Positions 43,701 through 49,914 of a DNA stretch of 49,914 nucleotides are shown here, one piece after another. Source of the stretch: Pseudomonadota bacterium (GTDB taxonomy: Bacteria; Pseudomonadota; Gammaproteobacteria; Magnimaribacterales; D2472); contig JAOOBR010000007.1 of the NCBI GenBank assembly GCA_028404565.1, forward strand, positions 1 to 49,914, written 5' to 3'. How positions within the stretch are numbered: position 1 is the stretch's first letter; each line of letters begins with the position of its first letter. Below the pieces are notes generated by a model, which saw only the letters and a list, made by a program, of their open reading frames with translations, did no database searches and was not told the origin of the DNA. Position numbers and translations under genes: made by a program.

Positions 43701-43994
43701 TTAAATGGAGAAATTACATTTAATGCCACAGATATACCAAATGGTCAGTACTATTACAGTTTCTTTACATATGTTGATAACTTTATTACGGATGTAGGTG
43801 AATTTGTTGCTATTTATCCCGGAGCAGGTAGCTCGGAAACTTATATAAATCTTGACGGTGAGGATGTTGATGTATCGGTTTCTCTAGAGGTGAATAAGTC
43901 TGGTGCTGGAATTAGTTCAAATAACTCAAACAAGAAAAAGTATAGAGTCTATAAGATTAATCCACCCGTAAAAGATTTAACTATTCCTGATTAA
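37779..43994 (+). CDS. Giant lipoprotein: cadherin-like repeats plus subtilisin (S8) protease
   Basis: At 2071 residues this is the largest gene here. A lipobox (IASC, Cys18) and polyGly lead to an Ig-like domain (about 35-112). Then comes an alpha-rich region (about 115-400) and a run of about seven cadherin-like repeats (about 400-1195), with NDNDP, NDNNP and VNNPP boundaries. A possible PPC-like domain (about 1240-1390) follows. The S8 protease domain has Asp1547 (VAVLDSG), His1596 (DSHGTH) and Ser1774 (GTSMASPHVAG). A beta-rich end follows. A GAGGA ribosome site lies 6 bases before ATG. It is likely cell-surface or periplasmic, degrading protein or processing an adhesin. Confidence 0.9.
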   Translation: MFRHFYIYLSLLFIIASCGGGGGGGSSSEPPVPGASITLSISDDQIYLGNSVTLTWTTSNASSCSASGSWSGSRALSGSETITPDSEGQKTYTLTCSNSAGTSTSRSVTTNVIGNSQGVVVGANYISSSTVILDINSNYQSDDGEPSTSADSSGVFELPNDPQDIISFGGSDNASGVDLTNLSLSHKASSSTSRVVSALTSLDYANSGSSDINTLLNLESSIDIYSDNPVSGVDSSSDANKYYEANAQIFVLAYSLQAFVNETNSSSIDTKTFFESLYTNIQQSFDSGNTNLSEFIETSSFIDSYIDSVLSANSISLSSSGSDVISSSVSSDLKSVVKSVVEKISVRNNSSATSAIINFATGTFLNDVIALANGSADAVRIATYSSNLNSLIASDQNIDESSLDQVITLTDDSVTTDEDNSLEFSPLANDVIDAGSDYYGLSVSISSPSNGSASLDETNNIVYSPNENYFGSDSLTYTVNVDGSSASANITIDVVSVNDPPTFKDFVSSSSIDENTLNVLSVTVEDVEDDVIGYSLSGNDAEKLSISTSGAITFKTNPDFEAPTDTNSDNTYEITIEASDGADTVTDDLVITILDVENEGNPIIEGLSSQSVSENDSINISFTVTDPQNDTITYSLSGVDKDLFTLTFDGLNASLTSSSKDYELPEDSDANNVYLVSVNFSDDLNTTSQEVEVSISNINDNDPVISSSGSFTVPENQQAVTTLTATDADNDDLTFSISGGDSSAFEITASGVLTFKEAPNFEVKNTYSITASVTDGTNSASQSVVINISNVNEAPVWNIPAVSFEYQENTFNVESIDVPDDVSDEDGDSLTYSLTGEDASAFEISGNIVRFKGAPDYENPIDSDGDNVYVLNAVASDGSLETVSPEFTVIILNINDNNPVFVDLQESVEVTNGQVNVFDIVATDADGDDISLSVTGVDASAFIISDSDTLSFSTAPDFANPSDQNGDNVYKIVLQATDGERITSSNQIEITVLEVNNPPVISDLLTSYTLDENIAEIATFSVTDPESNQLTIGVSGDDSTGFSVVSNLLYFEGGLNYESPTDSDADNVYKVTVFADDGFNRTTQDVEITVSDVPESPEFVGLDSDVFVEENVRIVTSISVVDPEGSGVSWAINGGADESLFRTFNVDEANGSLAFIAFDGADYEEPTDANSDGIYEVQLRAVEDTAEALETIIDLLITVTDIKDTYTINGTLYSNRYTAIDGDVQNTLKYTYTENNSASSAQTIINPTDLIGHIGDNTVDIVLVENGFCVGVDEDGNCLTQTLENFDTEDWYKITAAPNLAVTLQIEGLIYEDLPDNPGSFYCCEYETMDVDLLLYNEDGSLADYSYTSNSTSTRKIIALPNSGTFYAVVKANEGHSKYVLTFGSNVSGASSFSNIKENYAKDRFISYIPFGPNYEYDQADAVSIDVYPEPNIQTKFTQLNDIGFKGLRRFNLSINKEFERIFGTSYLNDIQDNPEQVAYIKHWKVLQHYRDLYPRLNLELDLKAKAMNFTKDPSWNYQWNLQQIGLETALTAIGQETKNVAVAVLDSGAPSSDSTAYTTSAFLPFGFDFVPIGNSGDGDGYDSDPTDSTAATDSHGTHVGTTIAALNDGNNINGFGIGVVPVRVLGADGTGFVSDITQGLLYAGGFANGSGTVYAGDTPIKVVNMSLGSTGSTCSNAYQGAINDLYAVNISIVSSSGNSGVEEYGSPASCNNVISVAATEATRNRAYYSTYNDLVDIAAPGGDVGTDANADGYGDGVLAFGSNEDLAFYQGTSMASPHVAGAIGILYALVPELLSSQVDALIIDGHLVDDIGEPGKDNEFGYGLLNINKAVTRIIDEEGLDFTYGSISPGTINLGKEFNSYDINVTKVGDGELSVTSVENDIPSAISITQQNVDENGFGTYTINLDRSSLPDGLYSTRTKVTFSNENVQTSTATIQIGDDRERPYIEYVSTYLWQVDEDAGVRTLYFGNDGEMLNGEITFNATDIPNGQYYYSFFTYVDNFITDVGEFVAIYPGAGSSETYINLDGEDVDVSVSLEVNKSGAGISSNNSNKKKYRVYKINPPVKDLTIPD

Positions 43995-46080
43995 GAATAT
44001 TTAATATAAAAGAATAATCTAAAGCCGTTTCATTTAAAGATTCAAGTCTTCCGCTTTTTCCACCATGACCACCCACAAGATTAATATTTAAGAAGACAGG
44101 ATTATCAGAAGTTGTATACTCTCTCAGTTTTGGAACATATTTAGCAGGTTCAAAATATTGAACTTGGGAATCATACAAGCTCGTTGTAACCAAAACAGCT
44201 GGATAATTTTGTTTTTGAATATTGTCATAGGGTGAATATGTTTTCATATAGAAATATTCATCTTTATTTGCTGGATTACCCCATTCATCATATTCAAATG
44301 TTGTTAAAGGAATAGATTCATCAGACATTGTTGTAAGAACATCAACAAATGGAACTGCACTTACAATCCCTGAATATAGTTCAGGTTCATAATTGATAAC
44401 AGCACCCATTAGTAAGCCGCCAGCACTTCCTCCCATAGCAAAGATTTTATCTTTATGACCAATATTGTTTTCAGTAAGAAATTTAGTGGCATCTATAAAA
44501 TCATAAAAAGTATTATTTTTATTTAGCATTCGACCATCTTCGTACCAATATCTTCCCATATCAGCGCCACCTCTTATTTGAGCAATGGCAAATATAAAGC
44601 CTCTATTTAAAAGTGGCGCAATAGATGATCTAAAACCTGAATCCATATTTATTCCATATGACCCATAACCATAAATTAACATAGGTGCATTTTTAAGATC
44701 TAAACCTTTTTTGTAAACAATTGAAACAGGTACATTAGTATCATCTCTTGCAAGTGTCTTAATTCTCTTTATCTCATAATCAGTATCTATAAAGTTATTT
44801 ACTTGTTTCTTCCATATGACATTATTACTGTTATTGAATAAATCATATTTTAATATTTGTGGAGAGGTTTTTAATGACGAGTAAGAATATCTGAAGAAGC
44901 TTGAATCAAAATCATTGTTATAAACCAGACCCAGATCATAAACCTCATCCTTCATAGCGATTTGACTAAGGGAATTATTAGCTAAGTTAAATACTTCAAT
45001 TATTGGTATGCCATCATATCGTGATTGAATAACTATAAATTCTTTAAAAGTTAACATATCCTCAATATAGTGAGTGTCGCGAACTTCAATAACTTCTTCC
45101 CAATTATTGATGTTTTGGAAATCATCTTTTTCAAGACGCATAACTTTAAAGTTTTTTGCATCATCATAATTTGAAAGGGCATAGAAATAATCACCACCAT
45201 CCTCAATAGAGTAAAGGTGGTTTTCTGATCTTTTTAAAACCAATTCAAGGTTACCAAGAGGATTAGCTTTATCTAGAAGCCATACTTCACTTGAATCTGT
45301 TTTTTCTATGTATATGTAAATATATTTTTTTGTCCTCGATTCTGATAGCCAAATATTGAACTCATTATCATCCTCTTTATAAATCAATTTATCTTCAGAT
45401 TGATCAGTACCGAGCTCATGAACATATATTTGATTTTGTATAAGTGTTTCTTCATCTTTTTTTGCATATACAATATATTTTGAATCACTAGACCATATAG
45501 CATTAGGAGATACTTTTACAATCTCGTCATTGAGTAGTTCATTTTTAAGTAAATCTTTAATTCGTAAGGTGTATTCTCGTCTTCCAGTGAAATCTTCTCC
45601 ATAAATCAATAAGTTTTCATCAGGAGAAATATTTAAGCCTGCAACACTATAAAAATCCTGTCCTCTAGCTTCATTATTGGCATCAAGAAGAACTTCCTCA
45701 TTTATATTATTTCTAAAGTAAGTTGAATATTGTTGATCAGCTTTAATCCTGCTGTAGTAAAAATAATTGCCATCCTTAACCCTTAGCGTTTCTTCTTCTT
45801 CTGGAATCATTTTCTTTAATTCATTAAAGATTTCATCTTGATAGTCAACTCGTTTATCTCTCCATTTTTTAAAATATTCATTTTCTGATTCAAGGTAACT
45901 TATCAATTCTTTATCTGATCTAGAATCGTCTCTCATCCAATAATAGTTATCAATTCTTATATCGCCATGCGCCTCTAGCTCATATGGGATTTTTTTTGGA
46001 TTTGGTGGTGTGTTAGAAGTCATAGGAATGCAGCCTGATAAAATAATTGTAGATAATAAAATATTTAAATATTTTTTCAT
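43981..46080 (-). CDS. S9A oligopeptidase (PtrB/prolyl oligopeptidase-like), lipoprotein
   Basis: The protein has a lipobox signal MKKYLNILLSTIILSGC (Cys17), so I start at ATG 46080 and not at the 27-base longer frame. A seven-bladed propeller region is followed by the catalytic alpha/beta-hydrolase domain with Ser in AMGGSAGGLLMGAVINYEPELYSG and His in GGHGGKSGRLESLNE. YGSYGINMDSGFRSSIAPLLNRGFIFAIAQIRGGADMG is typical of oligopeptidase B. Family members cut short peptides. Most are cytosolic; this one is exported. Its end overlaps the convergent giant protease gene by 14 bases. Confidence 0.92.
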   Translation of the reverse strand: MKKYLNILLSTIILSGCIPMTSNTPPNPKKIPYELEAHGDIRIDNYYWMRDDSRSDKELISYLESENEYFKKWRDKRVDYQDEIFNELKKMIPEEEETLRVKDGNYFYYSRIKADQQYSTYFRNNINEEVLLDANNEARGQDFYSVAGLNISPDENLLIYGEDFTGRREYTLRIKDLLKNELLNDEIVKVSPNAIWSSDSKYIVYAKKDEETLIQNQIYVHELGTDQSEDKLIYKEDDNEFNIWLSESRTKKYIYIYIEKTDSSEVWLLDKANPLGNLELVLKRSENHLYSIEDGGDYFYALSNYDDAKNFKVMRLEKDDFQNINNWEEVIEVRDTHYIEDMLTFKEFIVIQSRYDGIPIIEVFNLANNSLSQIAMKDEVYDLGLVYNNDFDSSFFRYSYSSLKTSPQILKYDLFNNSNNVIWKKQVNNFIDTDYEIKRIKTLARDDTNVPVSIVYKKGLDLKNAPMLIYGYGSYGINMDSGFRSSIAPLLNRGFIFAIAQIRGGADMGRYWYEDGRMLNKNNTFYDFIDATKFLTENNIGHKDKIFAMGGSAGGLLMGAVINYEPELYSGIVSAVPFVDVLTTMSDESIPLTTFEYDEWGNPANKDEYFYMKTYSPYDNIQKQNYPAVLVTTSLYDSQVQYFEPAKYVPKLREYTTSDNPVFLNINLVGGHGGKSGRLESLNETALDYSFILNILNQE

Positions 46081-46221
46081 ATAAGAAATTACAATGAATA
46101 CTAACATGGATACAATAACTCTGAATATCAGATTTAATTCCTTTAATAGTTAAATACTTCGTGTCAATCTTTTCTTATTTTTTAAAAACCAGTTAAAATC
46201 AACATTTTGTTACATTAAAGT

Positions 46222-46827
46222 ATGAAAAATAAGATAGAAATTACTAATTCTGCAGAAGTTTACTTAAAAAAACTTATCGATGGTAAAGATGAAGACAACC
46301 TTGGTATTAGAATTTTCATAGATAGACCAGGAACACCAAAAGCTGAAACATGCTTGGCTTTTTGCAATACAGATGAGGTTTCAAAAGATGATGAGGTAAT
46401 GCACCTTGAACTAATAGATGTTTATATTGATTCAAAAAGTATAAATTTTCTTAAAGATGCAATTGTAAATTTTGATGAAGATAATTTTGATGGTCAGTTA
46501 ACTATCAAAGCCCCTAATGCCAAAATGCCTAATATTGGAGAAAATAGCACGATCGAAGACAAGATTAATTTTATTTTATATAACGAAATCAATCCGATGT
46601 TAGCATCACATGGTGGTGAAGTTTCTCTCGTTGAGTTTACTGAAGATTCGGATGTAATCCTTCAATTTGGTGGTGGCTGTCAGGGATGTGGAATGATTGA
46701 TGTGACACTAAAAGATGGTATTGAAACAACTTTAATAGAACAAATTCCAGAGATAAGATCTGTAAAAGATATCACCGATCATTCAATTGATGAGAACGCT
46801 TATTATCCTCAAGAACAAGAGTCCTAA
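46222..46827 (+). CDS. nfuA: Fe-S biogenesis protein NfuA
   Basis: The 201-residue protein has an N-terminal degenerate A-type domain (IRIFIDRPGTPKAETCLAFC) and a C-terminal Nfu domain, INPMLASHGGEVSLVEF then LQFGGGCQGCGMIDVTLKDGIE with the cluster-binding CxxC. The end HSIDENAYY resembles E. coli NfuA. It carries [4Fe-4S] clusters to client proteins. It is divergent from the S9 peptidase gene across 141 bases with no clear regulatory site. Its stop overlaps the convergent csiV stop by four bases (CTAA). Confidence 0.96.
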   Translation: MKNKIEITNSAEVYLKKLIDGKDEDNLGIRIFIDRPGTPKAETCLAFCNTDEVSKDDEVMHLELIDVYIDSKSINFLKDAIVNFDEDNFDGQLTIKAPNAKMPNIGENSTIEDKINFILYNEINPMLASHGGEVSLVEFTEDSDVILQFGGGCQGCGMIDVTLKDGIETTLIEQIPEIRSVKDITDHSIDENAYYPQEQES

Positions 46828-47477
46828 GATTTATCAATTTTAATAATTAGACCCATATTTGGATGATCAAAATAATTTATTTCAGAATTCTTCACTCTTC
46901 TGTCTTCGTCAATAAACTCAGTTATATTCTCATCAAAATCTAATTGACCAACAAATGCTTTCAGATTTAAGTGAAGATACCTAGACTCATAGATATTTAA
47001 ATATAAACTTAAATTATTTTCCTGATCATAGTGGTAGGTGTATTCATCTTGGGCTTTAAGTGGTTGATACCAAGAGAGTGAATCTAAAATTTCGATATTT
47101 TCTCTCCATCTTAACCTGCCTATAAGGAAATTAAGATTTTCTAAATCTAAATATTCATATAATTCAAAATATTTCTTTATTTCGGTTATATCATTAGAGC
47201 TATCATCATTTTCGATTGCTTCAATTTCTATATCTAAAAGATCTGATGATATGAGTGCATTGTCTATAAATTTTTCTGGTATTAGTATTATTTCGTTTTC
47301 TTTTAACTTGGTTATTGCAGTAGGTGAAAAATCTAAATTATTGTTAAATTTCTCATCTACTATTACGTCATTAAACTTAATTATTATTACTTCAACTTTA
47401 TAAATATCCTCTGCTTCGATTGTATTAATGAAGAATGAGAGAAAAATTAATATTTTATGAAAATTTTTGAATAGCAT
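46824..47477 (-). CDS. csiV: CsiV-like periplasmic peptidoglycan-binding protein
   Basis: A Sec signal (KILIFLSFFINTIEA|E) is followed by DIYKVEVIIIKF and near the end EINYFDHPNMGLIIKI. These fit the family pattern Y-x-V-E-V-I-x-F and Y-F-D-H-P-x-x-G. The mid LRWRENIEILDSLSWYQPL also matches. CsiV is known in Vibrio for cell-shape maintenance with D-amino acids. In many gammaproteobacteria the gene follows mfd, as here with a 23-base overlap. Sequence identity is low, so the name rests on motif and position. Confidence 0.75.
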   Translation of the reverse strand: MLFKNFHKILIFLSFFINTIEAEDIYKVEVIIIKFNDVIVDEKFNNNLDFSPTAITKLKENEIILIPEKFIDNALISSDLLDIEIEAIENDDSSNDITEIKKYFELYEYLDLENLNFLIGRLRWRENIEILDSLSWYQPLKAQDEYTYHYDQENNLSLYLNIYESRYLHLNLKAFVGQLDFDENITEFIDEDRRVKNSEINYFDHPNMGLIIKIDKS

Positions 47478-49914
47478 TATCTACTAAATTTAACACATCT
47501 TGGCCATTAAAATTTATCCAAAGCTCACCATTTTTTTTGATTTCATATATTTCAGGACTTTCATTAGTGATACTCAATATTTTTGATAGTGTTTTATCTT
47601 TTAAAGTCTTATTGAATTTAAATTTTAGATATTTAGATGATTGAACAATTTTTGTAATATCTAAAGATTTAGCCTTAATGCTAATTTCAGTAATCTTAAA
47701 CAAATTTTCTAATTCAACAGGATGTTTTCCACATCTATCTAATAAATCAATCTTAATTTCAGTTAAAGTTTTAGAATCAGCTCCTGAAAGCTTTCTATAA
47801 ATTTTTAGTCTCTCTGTCGGAGAGGGCAAGTAATATTCCGGTATGAGACTAGTTACAGAAACTTTTATCTCGCATGATGGGTTCATTTCTATATGATCAT
47901 TGTTCAAGGCTGTTTTGAGCATAGACATATATAGTGACATGCCAATAGTATCAATGTGACCTGATTGCTTTACACCCAGTATTTCACCAGCACCCCTAAT
48001 CTCTAAATCTTCATTAGCTATATTAAAACCAGCTCCAAGATGCGAGTTATTGACAAAACTCTGTAACCTAGATTTAGATTTATTATTTATATCAGATGAT
48101 GGTATGAGAACAAAGCAATAACCTTGTTTTGAAGATCTTCCAATACGTCCTCTAAGTTGATGAAGCTGTGATAAACCAAAATTTTGCGCATTATTGATAA
48201 TAATAGTATTTGCTTCTGGGATATCTAATCCCATTTCAACAATTGTTGTGCATATCAAGACATTAATTTTTCTTTTTCTAAAATCATTTAAACGTTTATC
48301 AATAAGTTTTTTATTTAAACTTGCATGAACAATATCAATCTTTTGATTTGGTACCAGAGCTTCCAGGTTACTTTTTAGCTTATCCATTTTTTGAATATCA
48401 TTTTCTATAACAAAGCTGCATCCATTCCTATTAAATTCTCTTGTAAGAGATTCTTTTATAATCGTATTATTTGAAACTTCTAAAAAAGTCTTTATTGAAA
48501 GTCTTTTGGGTGGAGGCGTTGATAAAAAAGAAAAATCTTTTAACCCTGAGAATGCCATGTTCATAGTTTTTGGTATCGGCGTTGCAGACATATATAGTAT
48601 ATGAGTCGAAAGTTGTTTATTTTTTATTAAATTCTTTTGTTTAGCACCAAACCTATGTTCTTCATCAACCACCAAAAGACCAACATTTGCAAATGATAAA
48701 TCTTCACTAAACAAAGCATGAGTTCCAATTAATATATCAATTTTTTTATCTTTGAAATCTTTATAAAGTTTTTCTTTTACTTTAAGAGATGTATTTCTAG
48801 ATAGTTTCTCGATTGTAATAGGGAAATTTTTAAATCTTTTAGAAAAAGATTCAAAGTGTTGATCAGTCAAAACAGTACTTGGACTTAAAATAATGGTTTG
48901 TTTACCTGATAGGGCTGAAATAAATGATGCTCTCATTGCAATCTCTGTTTTACCAAAACCAACATCGCCACATAACAATCTATTCATAGGCTTAATTAAT
49001 GAAAGATCTTTTCTAATATCCCTTGAAACAATTTCTTGATCCTCGGTGTCATCAAATGGGAAGTCATTAATAAATGATTTGTATTCATCATCAGAAACCT
49101 TCAAGGCAGCTGATGTTGCTTTTAATCTATCAGATTCTATTTTTAAGATTTCTGATGCATGATCATATATTCTTGCTTTAGCTTTTTCTTTTTTGGATGA
49201 CCAATTTGTATTAGACAGTGAGTCAAGACTCGTATCATCTGTTTTTTTATGAAACTTAGATAATAAATTAAAGTTAAAAGTAGGAACATAAAGCAATTCA
49301 TCATCTTTATATCTTATACATAGATATTCATTTTCTTTACTAGAGGTTTTAATTGTCTTCAAGCCTTCAAATATTCCTAAACCATAGTCCTCGTGAATGA
49401 CTAAATCATTAATATTTAAGGAATTATCATAAATTAGATGGTTAGAAACTTTATTTTTAGTAACATTAAAGTGTTTGTATTTAGATTTACTTTCATAAAT
49501 TTTGGGATTAGAAATAATTTTTATAGGATTCTCTTCCTTAATCTTATTTATAACATCAAAGAAAAGTTTTTCTGGTGAAATAAGTTCTCTTGTTCCATTA
49601 TTTTCATCATTAAATCGATCAATAATAAATTGCTTGTAATCATCAATATGTGAATCACTGGTAATATAAGTTGAATCACACTCAACAAGTTCGAAGAAAT
49701 TAATAGGATTATTAATTAATATTGATAGGTAGTTTTCATAACCTTCTGGAAGTTTATTCTTTGCTACGCTGTTAAAAAAATTAGAATCCCTTTCATCTAA
49801 TAGTGGAAATTCGTTTCTCCATTTTTCCTTAAATTCATTAATAATTTCATCATCTAAAGGTATTTCGTAACCAGAATTTAATTTAAATGATTTAATTTCA
49901 TTAATAGATCTTTG
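47455..49914 (-). CDS. mfd: Transcription-repair coupling factor Mfd, C-terminal part
   Basis: The frame is open to the right window edge, so the N-terminal start is missing; an internal ATG at 49362 is not the start. From the edge come part of the UvrB-like region (PEGYENYLSIL), the RNA-polymerase-interacting domain (INDLVIHEDYGLGIFEGLKTI), and the translocase with NRLLCGDVGFGKTEIAMRA (Walker A) and LLVVDEEHRFG (DEEH). Helicase motif VI (QLRGRIGRSSKQGYCF) and the TRCF domain end follow. Mfd removes stalled RNA polymerase and recruits UvrA. csiV overlaps the 3' end. Confidence 0.96.
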   Translation of the reverse strand, partial: QRSINEIKSFKLNSGYEIPLDDEIINEFKEKWRNEFPLLDERDSNFFNSVAKNKLPEGYENYLSILINNPINFFELVECDSTYITSDSHIDDYKQFIIDRFNDENNGTRELISPEKLFFDVINKIKEENPIKIISNPKIYESKSKYKHFNVTKNKVSNHLIYDNSLNINDLVIHEDYGLGIFEGLKTIKTSSKENEYLCIRYKDDELLYVPTFNFNLLSKFHKKTDDTSLDSLSNTNWSSKKEKAKARIYDHASEILKIESDRLKATSAALKVSDDEYKSFINDFPFDDTEDQEIVSRDIRKDLSLIKPMNRLLCGDVGFGKTEIAMRASFISALSGKQTIILSPSTVLTDQHFESFSKRFKNFPITIEKLSRNTSLKVKEKLYKDFKDKKIDILIGTHALFSEDLSFANVGLLVVDEEHRFGAKQKNLIKNKQLSTHILYMSATPIPKTMNMAFSGLKDFSFLSTPPPKRLSIKTFLEVSNNTIIKESLTREFNRNGCSFVIENDIQKMDKLKSNLEALVPNQKIDIVHASLNKKLIDKRLNDFRKRKINVLICTTIVEMGLDIPEANTIIINNAQNFGLSQLHQLRGRIGRSSKQGYCFVLIPSSDINNKSKSRLQSFVNNSHLGAGFNIANEDLEIRGAGEILGVKQSGHIDTIGMSLYMSMLKTALNNDHIEMNPSCEIKVSVTSLIPEYYLPSPTERLKIYRKLSGADSKTLTEIKIDLLDRCGKHPVELENLFKITEISIKAKSLDITKIVQSSKYLKFKFNKTLKDKTLSKILSITNESPEIYEIKKNGELWINFNGQDVLNLVDNAIQKFS

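Overview
This is a strongly AT-rich, densely packed chromosomal segment from a streamlined, probably marine, gammaproteobacterium. The evidence is the gene order rpmF-fabD-fabG-acpP-fabF-mltG-tmk-holB, an mfd-csiV pair, and nfuA, nhaB, rnt and dusA orthologues, together with TonB-dependent phytate or organophosphate use, polyGly-tailed lipoproteins and very small gaps. SAR86-like bacteria fit best, but this is an inference from gene content and cannot be proven from the window. I saw no insertion sequence, prophage, CRISPR array or rRNA. There is one tRNA, Arg(ACG).

Layout. 1-4784: the distal half of a type II secretion operon, gspF (cut by the window edge) through gspM. 4818-11129: a phosphate region with a Pit transporter, a TetR regulator, a divergent TonB-dependent receptor, a beta-propeller phytase and a DedA membrane protein. 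The receptor promoter carries a Pho-box-like repeat and an inverted repeat. A perfect terminator hairpin lies inside the phytase signal-peptide codons. 11132-14930: hinT, an unlisted 35-codon membrane-peptide ORF, a UMF1-type transporter, a glycerophosphodiesterase, a PlsC-like acyltransferase and tRNA-Arg. 14931-18296: a possible structured RNA, a YcaR/Trm112-like small protein, a GPH-type transporter, pdxJ, a monothiol glutaredoxin and RNase T. 18293-27945: a TrxR-like ferredoxin/flavodoxin reductase, metG, a minimal Mrp ATPase, mlaA, dusA, nhaB, nudC and rne, the last with a structured leader. 28132-35152: rluC, rpmF, the fatty-acid cluster, mltG, tmk, holB and a glutaredoxin. 35155-46080: an AGCS symporter with an inserted domain, a GH16 glucanase lipoprotein, a 2071-residue cadherin-repeat subtilisin lipoprotein and an S9 peptidase lipoprotein. 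46222-49914: nfuA, csiV and most of mfd (cut by the right edge).

How the parts may work together. The envelope genes describe a scavenger. The secretion system could export Sec-dependent enzymes. The receptor-phytase pair and Pit could capture and import phosphate, and GH16, S8 and S9 enzymes could degrade laminarin-like glucans and protein, with AGCS taking up amino acids. The most notable observations are the phytase-embedded terminator, the Pho-box candidate, the hairpin-rich rne leader, and repeated loss of metal-binding cysteines in otherwise conserved housekeeping proteins (RNase E zinc link, HolB zinc module, Mrp CxxC, NudC and YcaR cysteines).
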